Shown here: positions 9,878 to 19,994 of the stretch, piece by piece
How the letters are laid out: every line of letters starts with the position of its first letter
Position numbering within the stretch: the stretch's first letter is position 1
DNA from: Palleronia marisminoris
Lineage (GTDB): Bacteria > Pseudomonadota > Alphaproteobacteria > Rhodobacterales > Rhodobacteraceae
Length of the DNA: 64,000 bases
NCBI RefSeq assembly: GCF_900172315.1
Contig: NZ_FWFV01000001.1
Span: 248,001 to 312,000, forward strand
Direction: 5' to 3'
Notes under the pieces: model-generated
Database searches by the model: none
Seen by the model: only the letters and a program-made list of their open reading frames with translations
Told to the model about the DNA's origin: nothing
Translations under genes and position numbers: made by a program

Positions 9878-10843
9878 ATGAACGAAATGGTCGAGCACGA
9901 TCTCGAGCGGCCAGGGACGGTAGAGGATCTGCACGACGCTCTTGCAGACCTTGCCGGGTCGCGCGGTTCGGTGCGGACGCTCGACTCCGACCATTTCGTC
10001 ACCTTCGTCCCCCGGGGAGCGACGCTTCTGGTCACTTTCGAAGAAACCGGGCGCACGCTCGCGCGCGACAGCGGGGTCCCGATCTCGGCCGATTTCGCCG
10101 ACGACAAGAACTGGTCCATCCTCCACGTCGCGGCCAGGCGCCGCAGCTGGTTCCGCAGCGAAGCGATGTTCTCGTATTTCGACGAACTCGCCGACGATGT
10201 GTTCTTCGACGAATACGACCGGGTGATCTTCTACGGCGCCGGTCCCGGCGGCTTTGCGGCGGCAACCTACTCGGTCACGGCGCCCGGTGCGCGGGTCATT
10301 CTGGTCGAACCGCTGGCCACGGTCGACCGCAGCCGCGCCGGCTGGGACAGCCGGTTCTATCAGCAGCTTCTGTCCCGACCGGGCCCGCGCTACCCCTACG
10401 CCCCAGACATGATCGAAGCCGCCGAAGCCGCGTTCCTGCTCTACGACCCGTCGCGGGCGCTGGACCACGTCCATGCCAGCCTCTTCGCCGGAAGCAACGT
10501 GACCCACCTGCGGGCAAACAACCTCACCACGCCGAAGGACGGCCCGCTCGAGACGACATTGGAAGAAATCGGCGCCTTGCACCCGATGATCGAAGGGTTG
10601 GGCTCGGGGCGCCTGGGGCATGTCGACATCTACCGTTTGCTGCGCGCCCGACGCGATCACATGCCTTTCCTCACGCGCACGCTGCGCCGGTCCGGGCGCC
10701 GCAACTCCGCGTTCCTGACGGCGGTCCTATGCCGATATGTCACCGCGCGCCGCAACTCGCCGCCCTTCCAGAAGCACCTCAAGGCTGCGCTTCGGCAGAT
10801 GGAAGCCGAGGGCGCCCTGCCCGGCACGTTCGGAGCTGTCTGA
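9878..10843 (+). CDS. Alpha/beta-hydrolase-like protein lacking the catalytic Ser and His
   Basis: A 321-residue protein. The ATG at 9878 is preferred over the upstream GTG (9866) because GGTGGAG lies just before it. From about residue 85 to the end it aligns by eye with residues 240-430 of the protein at 10863-12242. FDEYDRVIFYGAGPGGFAAA here corresponds to FDRFSRVIFYGASMGGYGAA there, so the nucleophile Ser is Gly122. The His of LLGHRLGSS is also gone, while the acid in LLYDP is kept. It is therefore probably a non-catalytic binding protein. Related roseobacter proteins are sometimes labelled PAPS reductase, which nothing in this sequence supports. Confidence 0.78.
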   Translation: MNEMVEHDLERPGTVEDLHDALADLAGSRGSVRTLDSDHFVTFVPRGATLLVTFEETGRTLARDSGVPISADFADDKNWSILHVAARRRSWFRSEAMFSYFDELADDVFFDEYDRVIFYGAGPGGFAAATYSVTAPGARVILVEPLATVDRSRAGWDSRFYQQLLSRPGPRYPYAPDMIEAAEAAFLLYDPSRALDHVHASLFAGSNVTHLRANNLTTPKDGPLETTLEEIGALHPMIEGLGSGRLGHVDIYRLLRARRDHMPFLTRTLRRSGRRNSAFLTAVLCRYVTARRNSPPFQKHLKAALRQMEAEGALPGTFGAV

Positions 10844-10862
10844 GCGCTTCAACCGCCGAGCT

Positions 10863-12242
10863 TCAGGCAAGGTTCTTCAGCTGCCGGGCGATCCCGGACA
10901 GCGCCTTGTCCTCGCGCCGCGCGAGCACGTGATTGCAGACCTTCAACGCCAGCTCCGGGTGCCCCCGCTCGACCGCCTGATGCACGAGCTCGCGCTGATA
11001 TCGGGGTAGATCGCGTCGCTTGCGGAGCAGTCGGTAGAAGCTCTGCCGGTCGAGACGCTCTTCGATCGCCGCGACCGTGATCTCCTTGAGCGCGCCCATC
11101 TGGTGCAGCGATGAACCCAGCCGGTGCCCCAGCAGCGGACAAGGCCAGTGTAGGACGTTCCTGCCCGTAAATCGTGCGGCATGTGCAGCATCCGCGGCGA
11201 CATAGGGATCATAGAGAAGATGCACGGCCTTCGCAGTCCGCGACGCGGCGGCTGCATCACCGAACGGGCCGGAAAAATTGCGCCCCCAGGCGGTCTTGTA
11301 GCGCATCTCCCAAGGCACGACTGCCTTGTCGAGCGTCGATTGCGGAGAGGTCACGAACACCGTCGATCCCGGCGCCGCGGCCGAGAATGCCGCCGCGCCG
11401 TAGCCGCCCATGCTGGCACCGTAGAAGATCACGCGGGAGAAACGGTCGAAAAACCGGTCGCGCGACAGGCGCAGGAACGCCTCGTCCACCGCGACGTCGC
11501 GGAACCACGTCCAGCCGTCGGCCATGACACCCAGCATCGACCAGCCCTGCGCCTCGATGAAGGAATAGCCCCAGGGGCGACGCTCGTCGCGTTTCTCCAT
11601 CGCGATGTCGAGGTTGTCGAAGGTCACGACCAACGTTTCGGACCGGTCCTGGAACAGCATCGAGTGCTCGCCCAAATCGTGGAAGAACCCCCGAGCCCCT
11701 GCCAGATCGCGGGCAATCGCGGACCATTGCCCGGAATTGCTGCTGGGCGACGTTGCCGACATGATCGCGCGGCCCGGGCGGTGCTGTGCCGGCTCGATCA
11801 GCGTATGGCAGGTGCCGAACCCGTTGAGGAACGGGTAACTGCCGGAGCCGAGCTTGATGTCGAGGACCAAGCGGCTCTGGCCATGCAGCGCCGCCTGAAG
11901 GAACCCTCGCAGGTGCTTGATCTTCAAAGATGATCCAAATCCACCCAGCGTCACGATCACATCATACGGATGCACCTTCTTGTCGGGGCTGGTCCCGCGG
12001 ATCGCCTCCGGGACGCCACCGCACCCAGCAACCGCGGCACGGTAGGCCGCGAGATCGCCATCGCTCACCGCCTCGCGCTCTCCTTCGGCCCCGATGGCGA
12101 CGAGATCGACCTTGCAGCCGAACCGCTTTTGCAGAGCCGCCGTCAGTTCTGGTGTCGTACCGTTCAGGTCCGCCACCCGGGCGACCTCGTCGCGATCCAG
12201 CGCGCCAAGGATGTCACGGATTTCGTCCTGAGTGAGCCTCAT
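10863..12242 (-). CDS. Degenerate methyltransferase domain fused to an alpha/beta hydrolase
   Basis: A 459-residue protein, last of a three-gene operon (start overlaps the previous stop by 4 bases). Residues 20-150 align with the methyltransferase domain of the upstream gene: ARVADLNGTTP stands where that protein has ARIADIGCGYG, and VDLVAIG where it has VLLIDIE. The SAM loop and the acidic ribose-binding residue are thus lost, while RLVLDIKLGSG and FGTCHTL match its C-terminal part. Residues 200-459 are an alpha/beta hydrolase with an intact nucleophile elbow GASMGGYG (Ser277), Asp345 (LLYDP) and His373 (LLGHR). An esterase or acyl-transfer role on glycans is possible but unproven. Confidence 0.78.
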   Translation of the reverse strand: MRLTQDEIRDILGALDRDEVARVADLNGTTPELTAALQKRFGCKVDLVAIGAEGEREAVSDGDLAAYRAAVAGCGGVPEAIRGTSPDKKVHPYDVIVTLGGFGSSLKIKHLRGFLQAALHGQSRLVLDIKLGSGSYPFLNGFGTCHTLIEPAQHRPGRAIMSATSPSSNSGQWSAIARDLAGARGFFHDLGEHSMLFQDRSETLVVTFDNLDIAMEKRDERRPWGYSFIEAQGWSMLGVMADGWTWFRDVAVDEAFLRLSRDRFFDRFSRVIFYGASMGGYGAAAFSAAAPGSTVFVTSPQSTLDKAVVPWEMRYKTAWGRNFSGPFGDAAAASRTAKAVHLLYDPYVAADAAHAARFTGRNVLHWPCPLLGHRLGSSLHQMGALKEITVAAIEERLDRQSFYRLLRKRRDLPRYQRELVHQAVERGHPELALKVCNHVLARREDKALSGIARQLKNLA

Positions 12243-13810
12243 GCGTTAACCGCCTCTTTCCGCACGAGGATCCCAGCGCTCTTGCCAGTCTTCTCCAACA
12301 TCTGGACCGCACCGAAGCGGCGCATGTAGGCGATCCCACCCGAGCCCTTCCGGATGTCCATCGCGATCCGCCCGCCCGGCCTCACTTGCCGGCCGAAGAA
12401 TGTCTCGTAAGTCTTTGCTGGGTAATGGAATCCGCAGGACAAAAGGGAGACCGCGAGATCTACCGTCCCCGCGTTGTCCAAAGGCACCTTGTTCGGGTTC
12501 AGCGTGATTATGCGCTCCGCCGGTACGCCGTTGGCTTCGAGAAACGCGCGCGCGGTGGACAGGTCGGCGTAGCCCGCCCCGCGATCTGCATAGCCCATAT
12601 GCCGGTCCGCGGCGCTTTCGATGTCGATCAGTAGCACCTCGGCCTCGTAGCGGTGATAGAGCACCAGACTCGCCAAACCGTATCCGCAGCCGATATCGGC
12701 GATCCGCGCCGGCGGATCCTCGTCCACCGCGTCCACGAAGCGCTCGCATTCCGTCCGCAGCCGTTCCAGCGCGATCGACAACACGGTCTCGCGATGCCTT
12801 CGCGCCAGGTCCAGAAGCGGGGCATCGTCCCCCGTGGCCCATGCACGGACGGCGGACCCGGAGTCGATCACCTCCGACCGCTGCAGGATCAGGTTGGCCA
12901 CGTCCTGGTCCGTGAACATCGAGAAGTCGATCGCGTCGGGCAGGTCGGCCCGCCGTTTGGCCTTGCTGGGCGGACGGTAGCGGATCAGGTGGCGCGTGGG
13001 CTCAGGGTCGATCCCGTGCCGCTTCAGTAGACCCGAAAGCCAGGACCCGGACATCGGTTGCCCCCCGAACTTGGCCAGCACGTTTCGGCACCGCCGCCCC
13101 CAGAGATGCACCGACAGCGTCTCTTCCCCGATCCGGGCCGCCACCTCCTCGCGGCGTCTGTCCTTCAGCATGTGGTGCGTGTCGTCGAACGGCACCGGGT
13201 AGAGCACCTGCGGCGCCTTCGCATGAGCGATCTCGCCGGTTTCGCGCAGCATATGCGTCAGCAGATCGGGGCCCAGCACGCCCCAGGGCAGTTCGGAAAC
13301 ATGGACGCCCCGCCCCGCAGCCTTGGCCCTGCTCAGCTCATCCTGCCGCGCCGCGGGCAGCCAAGGCGGGATCGGACAGGGGTCGGCGGCAAACTCGGAC
13401 ATCCGGCGCAACGTCTCGGACCCTTTGGGCAGGCGCAGAACGCCGTTGTTGACCTGCGCCACGTCGCCCGCGATCCAGCCATAGAGCGGAGCGTCAGAGG
13501 CCACCTCCCAAGGGCGCACGCAATAGGCGTCGGCATCGGCCCAGATCAGGTCCGTCCCTTCCATCAGGTGCAGGCGGAAGATGTCGGCGTGATAGGCGGG
13601 CGAGCCGGTCCTGGCGTGCCGCAGGATGTTCTCGGCGGGCAAGATGTCGCTCGCCGGAGCGATCCGCACGCCGTCGGGCACGCCGGCCACGTCCTCGTAG
13701 GTGAATAGTGTCACCGCGTGCCCCGCATCCACGAAGCTTTTGAAGCAGAGCTGTTCGAGCCATGTCAGCTGCGCGCCAACCCAGAGCGAGCCGATTTCAG
13801 GAAGTGTCAT
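12239..13810 (-). CDS. Bifunctional glycosyltransferase (DxD, capsule type) / SAM methyltransferase
   Basis: A 523-residue two-domain protein. Residues 1-260 resemble the DxD sugar transferases of the capsular/OCH1-like type: SLWVGAQLTWLEQLC at the start, AYHADIFRLHLM, then DLIWADADAYCVRPW with D92-x-D94 as the metal/nucleotide-sugar site. Residues 340-520 are a class I methyltransferase with motif I IADIGCGYG (372-378) and acidic LLIDIE. The gene overlaps its upstream neighbour by 4 bases and its downstream neighbour by 4 bases. The fusion suggests that a sugar is transferred and then methylated, probably in capsule or LPS assembly. The substrates are unknown. Confidence 0.84.
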   Translation of the reverse strand: MTLPEIGSLWVGAQLTWLEQLCFKSFVDAGHAVTLFTYEDVAGVPDGVRIAPASDILPAENILRHARTGSPAYHADIFRLHLMEGTDLIWADADAYCVRPWEVASDAPLYGWIAGDVAQVNNGVLRLPKGSETLRRMSEFAADPCPIPPWLPAARQDELSRAKAAGRGVHVSELPWGVLGPDLLTHMLRETGEIAHAKAPQVLYPVPFDDTHHMLKDRRREEVAARIGEETLSVHLWGRRCRNVLAKFGGQPMSGSWLSGLLKRHGIDPEPTRHLIRYRPPSKAKRRADLPDAIDFSMFTDQDVANLILQRSEVIDSGSAVRAWATGDDAPLLDLARRHRETVLSIALERLRTECERFVDAVDEDPPARIADIGCGYGLASLVLYHRYEAEVLLIDIESAADRHMGYADRGAGYADLSTARAFLEANGVPAERIITLNPNKVPLDNAGTVDLAVSLLSCGFHYPAKTYETFFGRQVRPGGRIAMDIRKGSGGIAYMRRFGAVQMLEKTGKSAGILVRKEAVNA

Positions 13811-16098
13811 CGGGCCGCAGCCTCCGACGGCACCTGCGCGTCGGGAATGGTGAAAAAGAAGTCGGGACGGTCGGCGAAGTCCAGTACCTCGTCGGGGATC
13901 ACGTCGGGACCGGCGAGAAAGACGTTCGACCCGAAGTGCTCGAGCATCCGGCTGAGGCGGCGCAGGCGCTCGCCGGTGATCTCGCGGTAGAAGTCGTCGT
14001 ATTTCGCGGTCCGGCGCAGCGCGTCGATCCTGGCGCGGTGTGCGGCGACGCAGGCCCGGTGCTGCGCCGCGATCTCCGGGTCGGCCATGAGGCGGTCGTA
14101 TTCCTCCCGCAGCCGTGGCAGCATCCGCTGGATCGAGCGGTCCTCTTCCGCGTTGAAGTTCATGCGGAACCAGTAGTTCAGCCCCTGGTCGCGATCCACA
14201 TGGTTCACGCGCCCCCTGTCGCGCTTGACGAGAAAGCTCTCGGCCGAGCGCAGCGCATAGTGGTTCAGCGTGACCAGGTCGTAGCCGTACGTCCCGATGG
14301 TCGAGCGCCAGGCATTGCGATACTCGGTCTCGGGCATCGGCTCGCCGGAGCCGTTCACCCAGTTCACATGCCCGACGAGCTGCGGCTTCAGGCCCTTGGG
14401 GCGATGCACGCCCAGCTTCTTGAAGATGCCGGTGTTGCGGGTCAGCGTCTTGAACCCCCAGGCCTGATGCGGCTTTCGCGCGAACTGCGGCGCGCAGGAG
14501 GTGAAGCGCTCGGTGATGAGCTCATCGCGGAATCCGTCGACATCACCGTTGCCGAACAGCCGCCACGTCATCGAGATCATGTTGGCGTCGGGAACCGCGG
14601 CGAAAAGATCCGTCAGACGACCCTCCCCGATGTGGATGTTGATGAACTCGTCGCAATCCATGCAGACCACCCAGTCGAGCGCCTTTATAACGGGCTCGGC
14701 ATCGGCGGCTTGCAGCGCCGCGTGCTGCGGCTTGAGGTCCGTCTTCCGGAACGGGTTCTCGCGGTGCTGGAGGATGCCCTTCGTCTGCAACAGGTCGAGC
14801 ATCCTGTCCGTGCCATCGGTGCAGTCGTTGCTGTAGACGAGGAACGTGTCGACCCCGATCGCCCGGTGATAGGCGATCCATTCCAGGATGAACGGCCCCT
14901 CGTTCTTCATGGTCGTGACGATGCCGGTGACGTTGGTGGAACGCTGCGCCGCCGGCTTGAGCTCTTCGGTCGGCGGGCGCTGCGGGGTGCCGCCGAAGAA
15001 GGCGGGCAGCGTCGCGAGGAGGAGCGCATCCTCGACCAGCGCGGTCTTGGGAACGATCTCGCTGATCCTGGCGGTCGGATGACGCAATCCGGTGCATCGC
15101 CAGTAGAGGCGCGCGCGGTCGCCGGCATCGACGCCTCCGATGCGCACCATGCGCCAGACCGCGCCGTCGGGCAGCTGATCGGGCGCGATGCACCAACGTG
15201 GATTGCCCGGCGCGCCGTCGAACCGTTCGCAGATGTGGTCGGCGAAGCCCAGGCTGGCCGCGTCGTCCACGCCCCAAGGATAGATGCGCCGGCCCGCCAG
15301 CATGACGACGCCCCGCGGACTTGCCTCGGCCATCTCGAACACCGTCGGCTGCCCCGGCGTGACCAGGTCCGACACGTCCACGTTCAGCACGCCCCGCGCC
15401 TCGCCGAGATAGAGCGCGCGGCAGAGCTCGTAGAGGATCATTTCGCCGAAGGGCGCCCGCAGCGGATCGGGCGCGGGCACCTGCATCCGGTCCTTGCCTG
15501 GCGCGTCGGGGGCGTGGAAGGGCAGTCGCTCGTCCCCCTCGCCCGGTCGGCCAAGGGGTTGGTCGGTCGTCAGAATCATCACGCGCGCGATGCCCTCGAC
15601 CGGCTGCGCCGCAAGCCGCGCGACCACCGCCGCCGGGTTGGCGCCGCTGCGATCCACCACGAGCGCGGCCTCGAGCCCATGGTGATGCGCGTGCCAGACG
15701 AGCCAGTCCCGCAACGCCCGATCATCCTCGGCCATCCGCTGTGTCAGCGCCGTCCGCAGGCTGCGGAACAACTGCCGCTCGGGATTGGTCGCAAGACCCG
15801 TCCGACGGTCGCCGACCAAAGGCAGAACGCGACCCTCACCGACTCGGCCCGCGCGGCCGATGACCTGCACGCCGGAACCGATCGAGCGCAACTCTTCCAC
15901 GACGAACCCATCGGTGTTGGTGATCGCCTGCTGGGGAAACCCAGCCGGGAAGAAGCACGACACGCGGTCTCTGTCACCCGGAACGAGCGCCCAGAGTTGG
16001 CCGCGCCCCACATCCTGGGTCGCGAGATGCCGATGTATCACGTCCAAGAGGACGACTCCTCGCGCCGGGGCCGCGTGCTTCGCTCCGGATAACGTCAA
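13807..16098 (-). CDS. Large protein with two glycosyltransferase-like domains (GT2/GT92 type)
   Basis: A 763-residue protein, first gene of the three-gene operon. The C-terminal part (about 385-640) has the pattern of processive-type family members that begin with [17 protein letters not shown], then [10 protein letters not shown] and the metal motif DCD at 481-483 (CMDCDEFIN). The N-terminal part (about 110-250) contains a second, diverged copy: [20 protein letters not shown] parallels [19 protein letters not shown], and NVDVSDLV stands near its DxD position. It is cytoplasmic, with no membrane segments. Its likely role is addition of sugars to a surface polysaccharide. Whether the N-terminal copy is active is uncertain. 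Confidence 0.82.
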   Translation of the reverse strand: MTLSGAKHAAPARGVVLLDVIHRHLATQDVGRGQLWALVPGDRDRVSCFFPAGFPQQAITNTDGFVVEELRSIGSGVQVIGRAGRVGEGRVLPLVGDRRTGLATNPERQLFRSLRTALTQRMAEDDRALRDWLVWHAHHHGLEAALVVDRSGANPAAVVARLAAQPVEGIARVMILTTDQPLGRPGEGDERLPFHAPDAPGKDRMQVPAPDPLRAPFGEMILYELCRALYLGEARGVLNVDVSDLVTPGQPTVFEMAEASPRGVVMLAGRRIYPWGVDDAASLGFADHICERFDGAPGNPRWCIAPDQLPDGAVWRMVRIGGVDAGDRARLYWRCTGLRHPTARISEIVPKTALVEDALLLATLPAFFGGTPQRPPTEELKPAAQRSTNVTGIVTTMKNEGPFILEWIAYHRAIGVDTFLVYSNDCTDGTDRMLDLLQTKGILQHRENPFRKTDLKPQHAALQAADAEPVIKALDWVVCMDCDEFINIHIGEGRLTDLFAAVPDANMISMTWRLFGNGDVDGFRDELITERFTSCAPQFARKPHQAWGFKTLTRNTGIFKKLGVHRPKGLKPQLVGHVNWVNGSGEPMPETEYRNAWRSTIGTYGYDLVTLNHYALRSAESFLVKRDRGRVNHVDRDQGLNYWFRMNFNAEEDRSIQRMLPRLREEYDRLMADPEIAAQHRACVAAHRARIDALRRTAKYDDFYREITGERLRRLSRMLEHFGSNVFLAGPDVIPDEVLDFADRPDFFFTIPDAQVPSEAAAR

Positions 16099-16205
16099 AC
16101 CTCACGAATGGGGATGGGGATTATAAGAACAATTTGCATCCATCCAGATGGATCGAGCCTGCGCCACGGATGGACGAGCAAGGCGGGACGTCGTATCGGG
16201 GCGCC

Positions 16206-17246
16206 ATGGACACGCTCACCATACGCCGCCCCGACGACTGGCATCTTCACCTGCGCGACGGCGCCATGCTGAAGGCCGTGCTTCCCGAAACTGCGCGCCA
16301 TTTCGCCCGCGCCATCGTGATGCCGAACCTCGTGCCCCCCGTGGTCACCGGGGCCGACGCCGCCGACTACCGCGACAGGATCCTCGCGGCCACGCCCGCC
16401 GAAGCGAAGTTCCAGCCGCTGATGACGCTCTACCTGACCGAGGAGACCGAGGTGCGGGACCTGCGGGCCGTGGCCGAGGAGGGGCTGATCACGGCGGTGA
16501 AGCTCTATCCCGCGGGCGCCACGACGAACTCGGCCTCCGGCGTGCGCGACTTCGCGAAAGTGCGTCCCGTGCTCGAGGCCATGGCGCAGATCGGCCTGCC
16601 CTTGCTCGTCCATGGCGAGGTCGTCGATCCGGACGTGGACATCTTCGACCGCGAGGCAGTGTTCATCGACCGCATCCTCGACCCGATCCGCCGCGACATC
16701 CCCGGTCTTCGCGTGGTGATGGAGCATGTGACGACGCGCGAGGCCGTGGACTACGTCACCGACGGCGGCTCCGACCTTGCCGCCACGATCACGGCGCATC
16801 ACCTCGTCATCAACCGCAACCACATCCTCGCCGGCGGCATCCGCCCACATTATTACTGCCTGCCGGTCGCCAAGCGCGAGACCCACCGTCAGGCGCTGGT
16901 GGATGCGGCGATCACCGGTCATGCCTCGTTCTTCCTGGGCACCGATAGCGCACCGCACCCCGATCACGCCAAGCTGCAGCCCTGCGGTTGTGCTGGGTGC
17001 TTCACCGCGACGAACACCCTGTCGATCCTGGCCGAGGTGTTCGAGATGATGGGGGCGCTGGACCGGCTCGAGGCGTTCACCTCGCTCAATGGCCCGGCCT
17101 TCTACCGCCTGCCCGTGAACGAGGGCACGATCACACTCGAGAAAGGCGAGCCGGTCATCTACCCCGCCGCGATCGAGACCGGGGACGGCCCGGTCACCGT
17201 CTTCGACCCCGGTATGCCCCTGCACTGGCGGGTGCGCGACGCCTAA
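16206..17246 (+). CDS. pyrC: Dihydroorotase
   Basis: A 346-residue zinc enzyme of pyrimidine synthesis that closes carbamoyl-aspartate to dihydroorotate. The start at [19 protein letters not shown] gives the usual class II length. Metal and substrate residues are visible: HLHLRDG, the carbamylated lysine in [24 protein letters not shown] and GTDSAPH. It converges on tgt, and the two stop codons overlap (TAA at 17244-17246 against TAG read from 17245 down to 17243). No shared regulation is implied. Confidence 0.96.
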   Translation: MDTLTIRRPDDWHLHLRDGAMLKAVLPETARHFARAIVMPNLVPPVVTGADAADYRDRILAATPAEAKFQPLMTLYLTEETEVRDLRAVAEEGLITAVKLYPAGATTNSASGVRDFAKVRPVLEAMAQIGLPLLVHGEVVDPDVDIFDREAVFIDRILDPIRRDIPGLRVVMEHVTTREAVDYVTDGGSDLAATITAHHLVINRNHILAGGIRPHYYCLPVAKRETHRQALVDAAITGHASFFLGTDSAPHPDHAKLQPCGCAGCFTATNTLSILAEVFEMMGALDRLEAFTSLNGPAFYRLPVNEGTITLEKGEPVIYPAAIETGDGPVTVFDPGMPLHWRVRDA

Positions 17247-18370
17247 AGCGGCTCGATGTCGCCCTCGGCGCGGGTGGCGTGGAAGTCGGCCTCCCACGCG
17301 GCGAAGCGGCCTTCGGAGATGGCCGCGCGCATCCCGGCCATGATCTCTTGGAAGTAGTGGAGGTTGTGCCAGGTCAGCAGCATCCCGGAGATCATCTCGC
17401 CCGCCCGGAACACGTGGTGCAGATAGGCGCGCGAATAGCTGCGGCAGGCGGGACAAGTGCAATGCTCGTCCAGCGGACGCGGATCGTCGGCGTGGCGGGC
17501 GTTCTTGATGTTCACCTGCCCGCGCCGCGTCCACGCCTGCCCCGTTCGCCCCGAGCGTGAGGGCAGCACGCAATCCATCATGTCGACGCCGCGCTTCACG
17601 GCGCCCACGATGTCATCCGGCTTGCCCACGCCCATGAGGTAGCGCGGCTTGTCCTCGGGCAGCATGCCGGGCGCGTAGTCGAGGCAGCCGAACATCGCCT
17701 CCTGCCCTTCGCCCACGGCGAGGCCGCCGATGGCGTAGCCCTCGAACCCGATCTCGCGCAGGGCCTCGGCAGACTCGGCCCGCAGGTCGCGCTCGAGCCC
17801 ACCCTGCTGGATACCGAACAGCGCGTGGCCAGGACGGTCCCCGAAAGCGGCGCGCGAGCGGGCGGCCCAGCGCATCGACAGGCGCATGGAACTTGCAATG
17901 CGTTCGCGGTCGGCCGGCAGCGCGGGGCATTCGTCGAAGGCCATCACGATGTCCGAGCCCAGAAGCCGCTGGATCTCCATCGACGTCTCGGGGCTCAGCC
18001 GGTGCTTCGAGCCGTCGATATGCGAGCGGAACGTGACGCCGTCCTCGTCGAGCTTACGCAGTTCGGCAAGGCTCATCACCTGGAAGCCGCCGGAATCGGT
18101 CAGGATCGGCCGGTCCCAGTTCATGAAGCGGTGCAGCCCACCCAGGCGCGCGACCCGCTCGGCGCCGGGGCGCAGCATCAGGTGATAGGTGTTGCCCAGC
18201 AGGATGTCGGCGCCGGTCTCGCGGACGCTTTCGGGGAGCATGGCCTTGACCGTGGCGGCGGTGCCGACGGGCATGAAGGCGGGGGTGCGGATCTCGCCGC
18301 GGGGGGTGTCGATGCGGCCCGTGCGGGCGGCACCATCGGTCGCATGGAGCGTGAAGTGGAACTCGGTCAT
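17243..18370 (-). CDS. tgt: tRNA-guanine (queuine) transglycosylase
   Basis: A 375-residue enzyme that exchanges guanine 34 for preQ1 in tRNAs with GUN anticodons. The start at 18370 ([13 protein letters not shown]) gives the family length. The catalytic aspartates lie in [12 protein letters not shown] and in [15 protein letters not shown]. The zinc site is [16 protein letters not shown] near the C-terminus. The gene stands alone between pyrC (convergent) and rimK (divergent). Confidence 0.96.
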   Translation of the reverse strand: MTEFHFTLHATDGAARTGRIDTPRGEIRTPAFMPVGTAATVKAMLPESVRETGADILLGNTYHLMLRPGAERVARLGGLHRFMNWDRPILTDSGGFQVMSLAELRKLDEDGVTFRSHIDGSKHRLSPETSMEIQRLLGSDIVMAFDECPALPADRERIASSMRLSMRWAARSRAAFGDRPGHALFGIQQGGLERDLRAESAEALREIGFEGYAIGGLAVGEGQEAMFGCLDYAPGMLPEDKPRYLMGVGKPDDIVGAVKRGVDMMDCVLPSRSGRTGQAWTRRGQVNIKNARHADDPRPLDEHCTCPACRSYSRAYLHHVFRAGEMISGMLLTWHNLHYFQEIMAGMRAAISEGRFAAWEADFHATRAEGDIEPL

Positions 18371-18549
18371 GGGCGCGGGACTTACGCCGCCGCGGGCTGG
18401 ATGGGAAGCACCCGATCCCGGGCAAGTCGAACCCACGACGCGGTCGCACCGTTGTGATCCAAAATACGTATCTCGGGTTGCGGGGAGCGGCGGCTTCGCG
18501 CAATTGCCCCCGGACCGAATTACTGCGACCGAAGCAGGAGAGCTGACGC

Positions 18550-19947
18550 ATGACCGAACCGCTACGCCTTGGCTGGGAAGAATGGGTCGCCCTGCCCGAT
18601 CTCGGGCTGCCCGCGCTGAAGGCCAAGGTCGATACCGGTGCCAAGACCTCGGCGCTGCATGCGTTCGAGATCGAGCCCTTCGGCCCCGCCTCGAATCCGA
18701 AGGTGCGGTTCCTGATGTACCCGGTCCCGCAGAAGCCGGAGCTGGCGATCGCCTGCTCCGCCCCGGTCGTGGATCGCCGCGAGGTGACCTCGTCCAACGG
18801 CGAGGCCGAACTGCGCTACGTGATCGAGAGCAAGCTCCAACTGGACGGCCGCACCTGGCCGGTCGAGCTGACGCTGACCGACCGCGGATCGATGCAATAC
18901 CGGATGCTGATCGGCCGGCAGGGCATCCCCGAGGATGCCGTCGTCGCCCCGCAGGACAGCTTCTGCCAGCCCGAGCTGACCTACGACGTCTATTCCTCGG
19001 CCAAGGTCCGCGAGGTCGCGCCCGACCGGTCGCTGCGCATCGCCGTCCTCAGCCGCGAGCCGGACACGTATTCGACTCGCCGCCTCGTGGAAGAGGGGGA
19101 AAAGCGCGGCCACACGGTCGAGGTCATCGACACCCTGCGCTGCTACATGACGCTGAACGCAATGGCGCCCGACATCTACTACGACGGCAAGCGCCTGCCC
19201 CGCTACGACGCCGTCATCCCGCGCGTCGGCGCCTCGATCACGCCCTACGGGACGGCCATCGTCCGCCAGTTCGAGACCATCGGGACGTGGTGCCTGAACG
19301 GCTCGGCCGGGATCACCGCCAGCCGCGACAAGCTCCACGCGCACCAGGTGCTCGCCCGCCAGAAGATCGGGATGCCGGTCACCGCATTTGCCTCGTCGCC
19401 GAAGGACACGGCGAACCTGATGAACATCGTCGGCTCCGCGCCCGTGATCGTGAAGCTGCTCGAGTCGACCCAAGGCAAGGGCGTCGTACTGGCCGAAACC
19501 AAGAAAGCCGCCGAAAGCGTCATCTCGGCCTTCCGGGGCCTCAAGGCCAACTTCCTCGTCCAGCAGTTTGTGAAAGAGGCCAATGGCGAGGATATTCGCT
19601 GCATCGTCATGGGTGGCCGGGTCGAGGCTTCCATAAAACGCAGCGCGGCGGCGGGCGAGTTCCGGTCGAACCTGCACATGGGCGGCACCGCCTCTGCCGT
19701 GAAGATCACCAAGGCCGAGCGCGAGACCGCGATCCGCGCCGCCCGCGCCTTCGGGCTGGGGCTGGCGGGCGTGGACCTTCTGCGGTCGGATGACGGTCCG
19801 AAGGTGCTCGAGGTCAACAGCTCTCCGGGTTTCGAGGGGGCCGAGACGGCGAGCGGCAAGAACCTCTGCGGCGCGCTCTACGACATGATCGAGAAACGCG
19901 CCCGCCCCGCGCCCGCGCGCAAACGAGGTAGATCGAGCCAGAGCTAG
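18550..19947 (+). CDS. rimK: RimB-like protease domain fused to RimK-type ATP-grasp ligase
   Basis: A 465-residue fusion. Residues 1-145 are the RimB/ATP-dependent zinc protease domain (PF05618, retropepsin-like fold) with [27 protein letters not shown] read as separate motifs VALPDLG and [12 protein letters not shown]. Residues 155-445 are Rim[16 protein letters not shown], the ATP-grasp core [32 protein letters not shown]. RimK adds glutamates to the C-terminus of ribosomal protein S6. In other bacteria RimB is a separate protein that trims that tail, so the fusion would join writer and eraser. The basic tail RKRGRSSQ is unexplained. The ligase assignment is firm; the target in this organism is inferred. 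Confidence 0.92.
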   Translation: MTEPLRLGWEEWVALPDLGLPALKAKVDTGAKTSALHAFEIEPFGPASNPKVRFLMYPVPQKPELAIACSAPVVDRREVTSSNGEAELRYVIESKLQLDGRTWPVELTLTDRGSMQYRMLIGRQGIPEDAVVAPQDSFCQPELTYDVYSSAKVREVAPDRSLRIAVLSREPDTYSTRRLVEEGEKRGHTVEVIDTLRCYMTLNAMAPDIYYDGKRLPRYDAVIPRVGASITPYGTAIVRQFETIGTWCLNGSAGITASRDKLHAHQVLARQKIGMPVTAFASSPKDTANLMNIVGSAPVIVKLLESTQGKGVVLAETKKAAESVISAFRGLKANFLVQQFVKEANGEDIRCIVMGGRVEASIKRSAAAGEFRSNLHMGGTASAVKITKAERETAIRAARAFGLGLAGVDLLRSDDGPKVLEVNSSPGFEGAETASGKNLCGALYDMIEKRARPAPARKRGRSSQS

Positions 19948-19994
19948 GCGCCCTGCCACGGGACTTTGCGGCGCGGCGCGCCATATCACGCGCC

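Noticed and set aside
9878-10843. Phosphoadenosine phosphosulfate reductase label for this gene
   Set aside because: No PP-loop, no cysteines of that family and no PAPS motif are seen. The sequence aligns with an alpha/beta hydrolase instead.
13762-16092. 776-codon plus-strand frame opposite the glycosyltransferase gene
   Set aside because: High GC at third positions suppresses stops on the opposite strand. The plus-strand product shows no domain, while the minus-strand protein has recognisable transferase motifs.
17243-17246. Overlap of pyrC and tgt stop codons as a regulatory device
   Set aside because: Convergent stop overlaps of a few bases are common in compact genomes, and nothing else suggests a functional link.
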